Source of the DNA: Lentimicrobium sp.
GTDB taxonomy: Bacteria > Bacteroidota > Bacteroidia > Bacteroidales > Lentimicrobiaceae
Length of the DNA: 5,989 nucleotides
Direction of reading: 5' to 3'
NCBI GenBank assembly: GCA_013336205.1
Contig: JAAXUD010000199.1
Span: 1 to 5,989, forward strand
The notes under the pieces are model-generated. The model was not told the origin of the DNA. It did no database searches and was given only the letters and a program-made list of their open reading frames with translations. Made by a program: the position numbers and the translations under genes. This document shows, piece by piece, positions 1 through 5,461 of the stretch. Within the stretch, counting starts at the first letter, position 1, and every line of letters begins with the position of its first letter.

Positions 1-26
1 AGGGGGGCAAATTGCCCCCTTTTTTA
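1..26 (+). terminator. Rho-independent terminator of an upstream gene outside the window
   Basis: A G-rich arm (positions 1-8) pairs with a C-rich arm (14-21) around the short loop CAAATTG. Six T residues (20-25) follow, then more T-rich sequence. The strong GC stem followed by a T-run fits an intrinsic terminator read on the + strand, so the unseen gene to the left probably ends just before the window. There is no matching A-run visible to the left, so use on the - strand cannot be judged. Confidence 0.75.
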
Positions 27-102
27 TTTAAATTTGCATCGATTTATCCATCACTTGCGGGATTCTTTCTGACTTAAAGAACAATTCTTCTATTATTAAG
101 TT

Positions 103-144
103 ACTTTAAACTTTTTACTTTGAACTTTTTACTTTGGACTTCTT
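103..144 (+). repeat. Tandem heptamer repeat ACTTTNN, six copies
   Basis: The 42 bases read as six consecutive 7-mers: ACTTTAA, ACTTTTT, ACTTTGA, ACTTTTT, ACTTTGG, ACTTCTT. They can also be read as three 14-mers. The first five copies keep ACTTT exactly, and the last has one change. The tract ends one base before the preferred ATG (146) of the cysteine-rich protein gene, so it occupies the place of its promoter or leader. Fragments resemble the Bacteroidota -7 element (TTACTTTG at 115-122 and 129-136, one mismatch from TAnnTTTG), but no well-spaced -33 TTTG was found. The repeat is read directly from the sequence; a regulatory role is inference. Confidence 0.8.
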
Positions 145-145
145 C

Positions 146-388
146 ATGAAATGTCGTCCGGGCTGTGGTGCCTGTTGTATCTTTCCATCAATAAGTTCAC
201 CGATTCCGGGAATGCCCGATGGCAAGCCTGCTTTCGCCAGGTGTATTCACCTGTCAGCCGACTATAAATGCAATATCTTCAATCATCCTGACAGGCCAAA
301 AGTATGTGCCGGGTTTAGACCAGAAGTTGTAATTTGTGGCAAAAACCAATCTGAAGCCGAGCAGAATTTCAGGTGGTTACTCGAATAA
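146..388 (+). CDS. YkgJ-family cysteine cluster protein (putative zinc- or iron-binding)
   Basis: This 80-residue protein is rich in cysteine, with Cys at 3, 7, 10, 11, 33, 42, 54 and 64. The opening MKCRPGCGACC, the SSPIPGMPDGKP stretch at 17-28, the RCIHL motif at 32-36 and the C-x-G-F motif at 54-57 match the short form of the YkgJ (UPF0153, CxxCxxCC) family. Members are thought to bind a metal such as zinc or iron-sulfur; the biochemical role is not established. The frame can be extended to a TTG at 134, but that codon lies inside the heptamer repeat, and family members start at MKC, so I chose ATG 146. No Shine-Dalgarno is visible, as expected in Bacteroidota. The gene stands alone on its strand, with 171 nt before the next gene and no clear terminator. 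Family assignment is confident; function is unknown. Confidence 0.88.
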   Translation: MKCRPGCGACCIFPSISSPIPGMPDGKPAFARCIHLSADYKCNIFNHPDRPKVCAGFRPEVVICGKNQSEAEQNFRWLLE

Positions 389-500
389 AACAACAAATTA
401 TTATTACCGTTTTTGGTTTTTCTTAGTGTCTTAGTCCTATCTTTCTTATAAATAAAAAATATTGCAATACAGACTAATTTGGTTTAGAGCTATTTAAATG

Positions 501-531
501 TTTGATTTCGCATTTTTTTGTATTACATTTG
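501..531 (+). promoter_or_regulatory. Bacteroidota-type promoter of the cold-shock gene
   Basis: A -33 element TTTG (501-504) is followed by exactly 19 nt and then a -7 element TACATTTG (524-531), a full match to the TTTG / TAnnTTTG consensus of the Bacteroidota primary sigma factor. The transcription start would fall near 536-538, giving a leader of roughly 22-24 nt that is almost only A and T and contains no Shine-Dalgarno. It is the best promoter in the window. A weaker candidate lies further upstream (TTTG at 412-415, 22 nt, TATCTTTC at 438-445). Confidence 0.75.
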
Positions 532-559
532 TGAAACTAATCTCTAATAATTAATTATT

Positions 560-751
560 ATGCCTACCGGTAAAGTTAAATTTTTCAATGAGCGCAAAGG
601 TTTTGGTTTCATTGTTGATGATGAAACCCAGCATGATGTTTTTGTGCATGCAACCGGCCTTTCAGAGAAAGTAAACGAAAATGACCTCGTAACTTTCGAA
701 ATTGCTGAAGACAAAAGAGGGAAGAAAGCTGTAGATGTAAAAAAAATATAG
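560..751 (+). CDS. Cold-shock domain protein (CspA family)
   Basis: The 63-residue protein is a single cold-shock domain, a five-stranded beta barrel that binds single-stranded RNA and DNA. It acts in the cytoplasm, typically as an RNA chaperone that melts secondary structure. The RNP1 motif KGFGFI is at residues 13-18 and RNP2 DVFVH at 26-30. The usual aromatic before RNP1 (Trp in E. coli CspA, 'KWFN') is Phe here (KFFN, 7-10), a common variant. Length is close to the family norm (65-70 aa). The ATG at 560 is the natural start: it gives the standard MPTGKVKFFN opening and lies a short way downstream of a consensus promoter. The gene is monocistronic, with its own promoter and terminator. Whether it is cold-induced cannot be told from the sequence, so I give no csp letter. 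Confidence 0.95.
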   Translation: MPTGKVKFFNERKGFGFIVDDETQHDVFVHATGLSEKVNENDLVTFEIAEDKRGKKAVDVKKI

Positions 752-773
752 CTACTTCATTCTGGTTACTTTT

Positions 774-803
774 AAAGCTTCTGCCCGTCAGAAGCTTTTT
801 TTT
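774..803 (+). terminator. Rho-independent terminator of the cold-shock gene
   Basis: A perfect 10-bp stem (AAAGCTTCTG at 774-783 with CAGAAGCTTT at 789-798) closes the loop CCCGT (784-788). The T-run extends from 796 to 803. It starts 22 nt after the cold-shock stop codon, so transcription of that gene should end here rather than continue into the ABC-F gene. Confidence 0.85.
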
Positions 804-824
804 CATCTTCTGATATTGACTTCT

Positions 825-854
825 CTATAGTCTGCTTTTATTGCAGAACTATAG
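825..854. repeat. Inverted repeat between the cold-shock and ABC-F genes
   Basis: CTATAGTCTGC (825-835) and GCAGAACTATAG (843-854) form an 11-bp stem with a single bulged A at 847 and a 7-nt loop TTTTATT. No T-run follows, so it does not look like a terminator. It lies about 70 nt upstream of the ABC-F -7 box and downstream of the cold-shock terminator. It could be an operator for a dimeric regulator or part of an unannotated transcript; the sequence does not decide. Confidence 0.5.
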
Positions 855-920
855 TACGAATTACAGTCCTATAAACACCTGATTCTATCACGCTTTCTTA
901 TGCACTATCTGGGATAATCC

Positions 921-928
921 TATCTTTG
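921..928 (+). promoter_or_regulatory. Probable -7 promoter element of the ABC-F gene
   Basis: TATCTTTG matches the Bacteroidota -7 consensus TAnnTTTG exactly. A clear -33 TTTG is missing: the sequence 19 nt upstream is TTAT (898-901), and TTTC lies at 894-897. The element ends 13 nt before the TTG start codon at 942, so the predicted transcript would begin near 932-936 and have a leader of only about 6-10 nt. Confidence 0.5.
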
Positions 929-941
929 CAAAAAAAATACA

Positions 942-2828
942 TTGAACTACTTATTAATTGAACAACTCAGTAAATCTTACGGTGAGAAGGAACTTTTCAG
1001 CGATATAACCTTTGGCATTGATCAGGGCAGTAAAGTTGCGCTGATAGCCCGAAACGGAGCCGGAAAGAGCAGTTTGCTGAATATAATTGCCGGAAATGAT
1101 ATTCCGGATAGTGGAGCCATTACCTTCAGAAAAGGGATCCGCTGGTCTTATCTCCCGCAAAACCCATTGATGGATGATGAAAAAACCGTTTTCGACATCC
1201 TCTTCCATTCCGACAATGAATTTATGCGGGCTATCCGGGATTATGAATTCAGCCTGAACAGGCTGCATCACGATGATACGCCTGAAGCTCACCATCAGCT
1301 TGAGATTAGCACCAATGCCATGGAAATGGTAAACGGTTGGGATTATGAGGCAAGAATCAAGGAAATTCTGAGTCGCTTTAAAATAACAGACCTGGAGCAA
1401 AAATCAGGCGAACTATCGGGTGGTCAGCGTAAAAAGCTTTCTCTTGCCAAAGCCTTGCTCGAAGAAACCGACCTGTTGATCCTGGATGAACCAACTAATC
1501 ACCTGGATATTGAGATGATTGAATGGCTTGAAGAGTATCTTTCACGGCAGAATTTAAGTTTACTGGTTGTAACCCATGACCGCTATTTTCTGGACAACGT
1601 TTGTAATGAAATCCTGGAATTAGATAACAATAAACTTTATCGTTATAAGGGAAATTACTCCTATTTCCTTGAAAAGAAAGCTGAACGGGAAGCCATTGAA
1701 ATGACCGAAACCGAGAAAGCCAAAGGGATGTTCCGCAAGGAACTGGATTGGATGCGCCGGATGCCGCAAGCCCGCACAACTAAATCGAAGGCGCGCATCG
1801 ACAATTTCTACGATATACAGGAAAAAGCCTCTAAAAGAATTGAAAAAGACACCGGCCCTCTTGAAGTAAAAATGACCCGGATTGGTGGTAAAGTGCTTGA
1901 AATGAACAATGTTTTCAAGTCTTTTGGTGACAATAAACTCATCGAAGATTTCTCTTATATTTTCAAAAGAGGTGAAAGGGTTGGCATTATTGGCCGGAAT
2001 GGCTCAGGAAAGACAACATTGATGAATATGATAACCGGGAATATGCATGCCGATGTTGGCAGAATAAGTGCCGGGCAAACGATTGTATTCGGTTATTATT
2101 CACAGGAGGGATTTCAACCGATGGAGGACAAACGGGTGATTGACCTTGCGAGGGACATAGCCGAAGAAATGCCTCTCGGTAAAGGCCGGATTACAGCATC
2201 CGCATTTCTGGCGCATTTCAATTTTCCACACACACTGCAGTACAATTACTTCTCAAGCCTGAGTGGTGGTGAAAAGAGGAGGCTTTTCCTGTTGATGCAA
2301 CTTCTTAAAAATCCTAATTTCCTTATACTCGATGAGCCAACCAACGATCTCGACATTCATACCCTCAATCTGCTTGAAGACTTTTTACTGAATTTTGGCG
2401 GTTGCTTGCTGATAGTTTCTCACGACCGTTACTTTATGGATAAACTTGTCGACCATGTGTTTGTTTTTGAAGGCGATGGCAAGGTAAAGGACTACTATGG
2501 AAATTATACCGATTATTATCGACTGAAACTTGCAGAAGAAGCAAATGCCGCCAGGCAAAAATCGCCTGTAATAACCAAAACGGTAAAAGAACCAACAGCA
2601 CCCACCGGCCCCAGGAAACCAAGCTATAAAGAGAAAACAGAATTTGCAAGACTTGAAACCGGGATTTCAGAAATGGAGAAGGAAAAAGAAACCCTGATGG
2701 CCCGCATGAACAGCGGAAATTGCCCTCCTGAAGAATTTGAACAGGTAGCTAAGGATTTTGCAAGGCTGGAAAAAGAGATCAGCGAACAAACCGATCGATG
2801 GCTGGAGTTGAGTTCTCTGTTTGAATAA
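942..2828 (+). CDS. ABC-F family ATPase, Uup-like, with two ATP-binding domains
   Basis: The 628-residue protein has two nucleotide-binding domains and no membrane segments, the hallmark of soluble ABC-F ATPases that act on ribosomes rather than as transporters. Domain 1: Walker A ARNGAGKS (36-43), signature LSGGQRKK (158-165), Walker B LLILDE (178-183), switch His212. The inter-domain linker (about 245-315) carries the conserved basic stretch WMRRMPQARTTKSKARI (270-286), the region that in ABC-F proteins reaches the P-site tRNA. Domain 2: Walker A GRNGSGKT (351-358), LSGGEKRR (440-447), Walker B FLILDE (460-465), switch His494. The charged C-terminus (about 585-628) looks like the coiled coil of Uup, and length is close to E. 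coli Uup (635 aa). The first Walker A glycine is Ala36; the lysines and both catalytic glutamates (183, 465) are present. The start is TTG: the frame is closed by TAA at 915, no ATG lies before Walker A, and MNYLLIEQLSKSYG is a normal family opening. No resistance role should be inferred. Confidence 0.92.
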   Translation: MNYLLIEQLSKSYGEKELFSDITFGIDQGSKVALIARNGAGKSSLLNIIAGNDIPDSGAITFRKGIRWSYLPQNPLMDDEKTVFDILFHSDNEFMRAIRDYEFSLNRLHHDDTPEAHHQLEISTNAMEMVNGWDYEARIKEILSRFKITDLEQKSGELSGGQRKKLSLAKALLEETDLLILDEPTNHLDIEMIEWLEEYLSRQNLSLLVVTHDRYFLDNVCNEILELDNNKLYRYKGNYSYFLEKKAEREAIEMTETEKAKGMFRKELDWMRRMPQARTTKSKARIDNFYDIQEKASKRIEKDTGPLEVKMTRIGGKVLEMNNVFKSFGDNKLIEDFSYIFKRGERVGIIGRNGSGKTTLMNMITGNMHADVGRISAGQTIVFGYYSQEGFQPMEDKRVIDLARDIAEEMPLGKGRITASAFLAHFNFPHTLQYNYFSSLSGGEKRRLFLLMQLLKNPNFLILDEPTNDLDIHTLNLLEDFLLNFGGCLLIVSHDRYFMDKLVDHVFVFEGDGKVKDYYGNYTDYYRLKLAEEANAARQKSPVITKTVKEPTAPTGPRKPSYKEKTEFARLETGISEMEKEKETLMARMNSGNCPPEEFEQVAKDFARLEKEISEQTDRWLELSSLFE

Positions 2829-2869
2829 AAAAATGGAGGCTGCCTCCGATTGAAGCAGCCTCCATTTTT
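2829..2869. terminator. Bidirectional terminator between convergent genes
   Basis: A perfect 15-bp stem, AAAAATGGAGGCTGC (2829-2843) with GCAGCCTCCATTTTT (2855-2869), encloses an 11-nt loop. The A-run on the left and T-run on the right give a U-tract on either strand. It begins on the base after the ABC-F stop codon and lies 10 nt beyond the stop of the lipoprotein gene on the - strand, so one hairpin can end transcription from both sides. Confidence 0.88.
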
Positions 2870-2879
2870 AAAGTGCTTT

Positions 2880-3437
2880 CTAAACAGGTTTAACTGTCAT
2901 TTTTAACTTTGATTTAATTACAAGCCCGATTACAGCCGCTGGCAAGGGCGGAGTAAGATCTCCGTATAGTCTCAGAACAAAACTACCGGTTGAAATGGTT
3001 GAAGAAACATTGGTATTGGTTAGTTGAAGTTCTACTGATCTCCCATCCGGGTTTATAGTTGTAACAACCGCTACTTCTGTCTCTGAGAGACCGGCGGCGC
3101 TTACGGTGGCCCTGGCAGATCTGAGCCAGGAGAATTTTACCCAGGCAGGAGTTTCAATTTCAAGCCTGACGTATTCAAATTGAGTTTCCCCAATCCCGTC
3201 AAGGTTGTGTTTTTGAATAATGCTGTCGACATTAAGAGACATGGTTTGCTGATACAACAACCTTTCGGTTTTCGGGAGATAATCAACGGAATCAATCGTA
3301 AAGTGAACATCGGGTAAGGTGTAGGCAATATCAAATTCCGCCAACTCCTTTACCTTGTCGCAGGATGAAACCATAAATACAGCTGTTACAATTAAAACTG
3401 CAAATGCTGCTACTTTTAAAACCAGGCCTTTTCTCAT
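2880..3437 (-). CDS. Putative lipoprotein of unknown function
   Basis: I do not recognise this 185-residue protein. It begins MRKGLVLKV, followed by a hydrophobic core (about 9-23) and the lipobox V-S-S-C with Cys26, so it should be exported and lipid-modified by signal peptidase II. The mature part is about 160 residues, rich in Val, Thr, Ser and Leu with alternating hydrophobic and polar stretches, which suggests beta structure; Cys26 is its only cysteine. No acidic run follows the cysteine as in known Bacteroidota surface-export signals, so I lean to a periplasm-facing protein, without certainty. The frame extends to an ATG at 3515, but that would bury the signal peptide and would start upstream of the probable -7 box (3501-3508), so I chose ATG 3437. 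It follows dnaN on the same strand after 110 nt and ends at the bidirectional terminator. Confidence 0.8.
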   Translation of the reverse strand: MRKGLVLKVAAFAVLIVTAVFMVSSCDKVKELAEFDIAYTLPDVHFTIDSVDYLPKTERLLYQQTMSLNVDSIIQKHNLDGIGETQFEYVRLEIETPAWVKFSWLRSARATVSAAGLSETEVAVVTTINPDGRSVELQLTNTNVSSTISTGSFVLRLYGDLTPPLPAAVIGLVIKSKLKMTVKPV

Positions 3438-3500
3438 GGTTGCTAGTTTAAATAAAAATAATGATTCGTTAATAACCCAACCTTTATGAGCATTAATATA

Positions 3501-3531
3501 CAAAGGTAATAACAATTACCTGTCAATAAAA
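3501..3531 (-). promoter_or_regulatory. Probable promoter of the lipoprotein gene
   Basis: Read on the - strand, TACCTTTG (3508 down to 3501) matches TAnnTTTG exactly. A near-match to the -33 box, TTTT instead of TTTG (3531 down to 3528), lies 19 nt upstream. Transcription would start near 3495, giving a leader of about 57 nt. This would let the lipoprotein gene be expressed independently of dnaN. Confidence 0.5.
3504..3521. repeat. Hairpin overlapping the lipoprotein -7 box, downstream of dnaN
   Basis: AGGTAAT (3504-3510) and ATTACCT (3515-3521) form a perfect 7-bp stem with a 4-nt loop AACA. It lies 26 nt beyond the dnaN stop. On the - strand it is followed by only a short T-run broken by G, so it would be a weak terminator at best. 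It overlaps five bases of the -7 box, a typical location for an operator. Confidence 0.45.
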
Positions 3532-3547
3532 GTTGAAAATAGTCTTA

Positions 3548-4669
3548 TCAGGAGTTAAGCATCACAGGCATAACCAACATCAGCAGATCTTCGGCCTGAT
3601 TTTCGATATCAACAGGTCTCAAAATCCCGGCACGATTGGGAGCTGACATTTCGAGCCGGATATTCTCCGTTGGAATATTTACGAGCATTTCAACCAGAAA
3701 TCTTGAATTGAACCCGATTTCCATATCTTCGCCCGAATAGTTACAACTGAGTCGCTGCCTTGATTCATGCGCAAAATCAACATCTTCAGCATCTACAAAC
3801 AATTCCTGTCCGGTTATGGAAAGCCGGATCTGATTGGTTGATTTATTGGCGAAAAATGAAGCCCGTTTTAGTGTAGTTATCAACGACTGCCTGTCAACTA
3901 TAAGTGTATTCGGATTATCAGTCGGAATAACAGCCTCGTAATTTGGATATCTGCCTTCAATCAGCCTGCAGATCAGGTCAATATTTTTAAAGGTGAAACG
4001 GGCATTGGTCTCATTATACAACACACTAATCTCCGAACTGTCGGATGGTAAAATACTCTTGAGCTGATTCAGCGGCTTTTTAGGCATGATAAAGGATGTT
4101 GCCTCGGCGGCTGTAGCATCAGTTCGTTTGTAACGGACTAGTTTATGGGCATCGGTAGCAACAAAAATAACCGAATCAGGTGCAAGGTCGCAATACACGC
4201 CCGACATAGCCGGCCTCAGGTCATCATTCCCGGTCGCAAATATTGTTTTATTGATGGCGGTGAGCAGAAGTTCTGCAGGCAATGTGAGTGATGCAGTAGA
4301 TTCCATTTGAGGTGAACGGGGAAACTCATCTGCATTATGACCGGTAATCCGAAACTTGGCTTCATCAGCGGCAATTTCTATACCCTGATTATTATCAATA
4401 GTGAACGTTAGCGGTGTATCACCATATGTTTTTAGCAGTTCAAGTAATATTTTGGCAGGAATTGCAATGGAGCCTTCATCCTCAGCCATATTGGCTTCAA
4501 CAACGACAGACATGGTCGTTTCCAGATCAGAGGCTGTAATCTTGATGGAGTTGCCGGTTAGTTCCAGGAGAAAATCGTCGAGTATTGGAAGTGTGTTGCT
4601 GGAGTTTAAGACACCACTGATCGATTGCAGACTTCTCAGCAAATTCTGACTTGATACTATAAATCTCAT
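3548..4669 (-). CDS. dnaN: DNA polymerase III subunit beta (sliding clamp)
   Basis: The 373-residue protein matches the beta clamp, which dimerises into a ring around DNA, tethers the polymerase III core for processive replication and recruits repair polymerases and other partners. Length equals the family norm (about 366-380). The N-terminus MRFIVSSQNLLRSLQSISG followed by LPILDDFLLEL (28-38) and the SDLETTM motif (47-53) is typical of domain 1; three clamp domains of about 120 residues follow, and the protein ends in the characteristic ...LLMLVMPVMLNS tail, which lines the partner-binding pocket in the family. ATG 4669 gives the standard family start. It lies 128 nt downstream of plsY on the same strand and is not next to dnaA within the window. 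No frameshift or missing segment was seen. Confidence 0.97.
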   Translation of the reverse strand: MRFIVSSQNLLRSLQSISGVLNSSNTLPILDDFLLELTGNSIKITASDLETTMSVVVEANMAEDEGSIAIPAKILLELLKTYGDTPLTFTIDNNQGIEIAADEAKFRITGHNADEFPRSPQMESTASLTLPAELLLTAINKTIFATGNDDLRPAMSGVYCDLAPDSVIFVATDAHKLVRYKRTDATAAEATSFIMPKKPLNQLKSILPSDSSEISVLYNETNARFTFKNIDLICRLIEGRYPNYEAVIPTDNPNTLIVDRQSLITTLKRASFFANKSTNQIRLSITGQELFVDAEDVDFAHESRQRLSCNYSGEDMEIGFNSRFLVEMLVNIPTENIRLEMSAPNRAGILRPVDIENQAEDLLMLVMPVMLNS

Positions 4670-4712
4670 ATTGTTGCTTTTTTCAATAAAAAGTTTGATT
4701 CAATGTTCACGG

Positions 4713-4742
4713 TAAAATTATGAAATATATTGACAATTCAAT
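4713..4742 (-). promoter_or_regulatory. Weak candidate promoter of dnaN
   Basis: On the - strand, TAATTTTA (4720 down to 4713) differs from TAnnTTTG only in the last base, and ATTG (4742 down to 4739) is one base off TTTG with an 18-nt spacer. Transcription would begin near 4707, about 37 nt upstream of the dnaN ATG. The match is loose in an A/T-rich region, so chance is a real alternative. The 128-nt gap after plsY makes a dnaN promoter plausible. Confidence 0.3.
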
Positions 4743-4797
4743 CATAAAGCTTTCAGGCTTGAATAGAAAATTATCAACATTATGTTAACCACCCGGG

Positions 4798-5439
4798 CTA
4801 CTTTTTTATCCGGTTTTTCCCAAAATCAAACTTTTTCTCAGTCCCGTTCCATAATCGTTTGATGTTTTCACGATGAGTATAAGGTACAAATAAAGCGATG
4901 GCAATTGCCAGAACAACAAGTGGTAACCTCTTTTCATCAAACATGAAAATTGCGACAAATGGGAAAATGATGGAACTGCTTATTGAAGAAACTGATACTA
5001 TCCGGGTAAAAAACATAACCAAAGTAAAAAAGATAAGGATAACCAGAAATGAAGCCGGATAGAGTGCGATGACAACGCCTACCAGTGTCGCAACGCCTTT
5101 ACCGCCGCGAAATCCGGCAAATACAGGATAAACATGCCCAAGCACCGCCAATCCGCCCAGAATTATCCAATAAATAACTTCCTGATTTGTTGAAAATGCA
5201 GGATTGGTGAGCCAGGTTGAAACATGAACCGCCAGCCATGCTTTGAAAACATCAAAAAGCAGCACCGGCAACCCGGCCTTTAGTCCCAGCACCCTGATGG
5301 TATTGGTTGCACCAGCATTGCCGCTCCCCTGCGTTCTGATGTCGAGGTTAAAAAACCATTGGCCAATCCAGACAGAAGTAGGAATAGAACCCAGCAGGTA
5401 AGCGAGAATCATGGCAATTACAACTTGAAAAGTCAACAT
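4798..5439 (-). CDS. plsY: Acyl-phosphate:glycerol-3-phosphate acyltransferase
   Basis: The 213-residue membrane protein is PlsY, which transfers the acyl group from acyl-phosphate (made by PlsX) to glycerol-3-phosphate, the first step of phosphatidic acid synthesis. The three PlsY motifs are all present: GSGNAGATNT (38-47), the loop HVYPVFAGFRGGKGVAT (102-118) whose GGKG is the phosphate-binding element in the family, and the C-terminal THRENIKRLWNGTE (188-201) with His189, Arg190, Asn192 and Glu201. Hydrophobic segments at about 2-24, 50-72, 88-106, 116-146 (probably two) and 150-187 (probably two) fit the known multi-pass inner-membrane fold. Length is normal (about 200-215). ATG 5439 places the first membrane helix at the N-terminus, as usual. 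It starts 22 nt after the stop of the upstream gene, so the two are probably co-transcribed. plsX is not in the window. Confidence 0.97.
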   Translation of the reverse strand: MLTFQVVIAMILAYLLGSIPTSVWIGQWFFNLDIRTQGSGNAGATNTIRVLGLKAGLPVLLFDVFKAWLAVHVSTWLTNPAFSTNQEVIYWIILGGLAVLGHVYPVFAGFRGGKGVATLVGVVIALYPASFLVILIFFTLVMFFTRIVSVSSISSSIIFPFVAIFMFDEKRLPLVVLAIAIALFVPYTHRENIKRLWNGTEKKFDFGKNRIKK

Positions 5440-5461
5440 CTTTATTTGTTTAGGTCTCAGA

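Noticed and set aside
134..145. TTG at 134 as the start of the YkgJ-type protein
   Set aside because: It lies inside the heptamer repeat, and family members begin at the MKC of ATG 146.
609..806. Open frame on the - strand across the cold-shock gene
   Set aside because: Antisense to the conserved cold-shock domain and its terminator.
954..1400. Open frame of 148 codons on the - strand within the ABC-F gene
   Set aside because: It lies antisense to conserved ATPase domain 1 and its protein has no recognisable motif; a shadow of the real gene.
1495..1779. Open frames on the - strand within the ABC-F gene (also 2434-2649)
   Set aside because: Antisense to conserved ABC-F sequence, with composition unlike a real protein and no promoter.
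942..2828. Antibiotic-resistance (ribosome-protection) ABC-F protein
   Set aside because: The conserved linker motif and C-terminal coiled coil fit the housekeeping Uup-like group; nothing specific to resistance proteins or mobile DNA is visible.
3137..3334. Second open frame on the - strand within the lipoprotein gene
   Set aside because: Wholly inside the lipoprotein frame, without a signal or recognisable motif.
4401..4649. Open frame on the + strand opposite dnaN
   Set aside because: Antisense to the conserved first domain of the beta clamp.
4746..4760. Terminator after plsY
   Set aside because: The AAGC/GCTT stem is only 4-5 bp and on the - strand is followed by just three T residues; too weak to call.
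4670..4797. Replication origin near dnaN
   Set aside because: Only one imperfect DnaA-box-like site is seen, no cluster of boxes, and dnaA is absent. A/T-richness alone is not enough.
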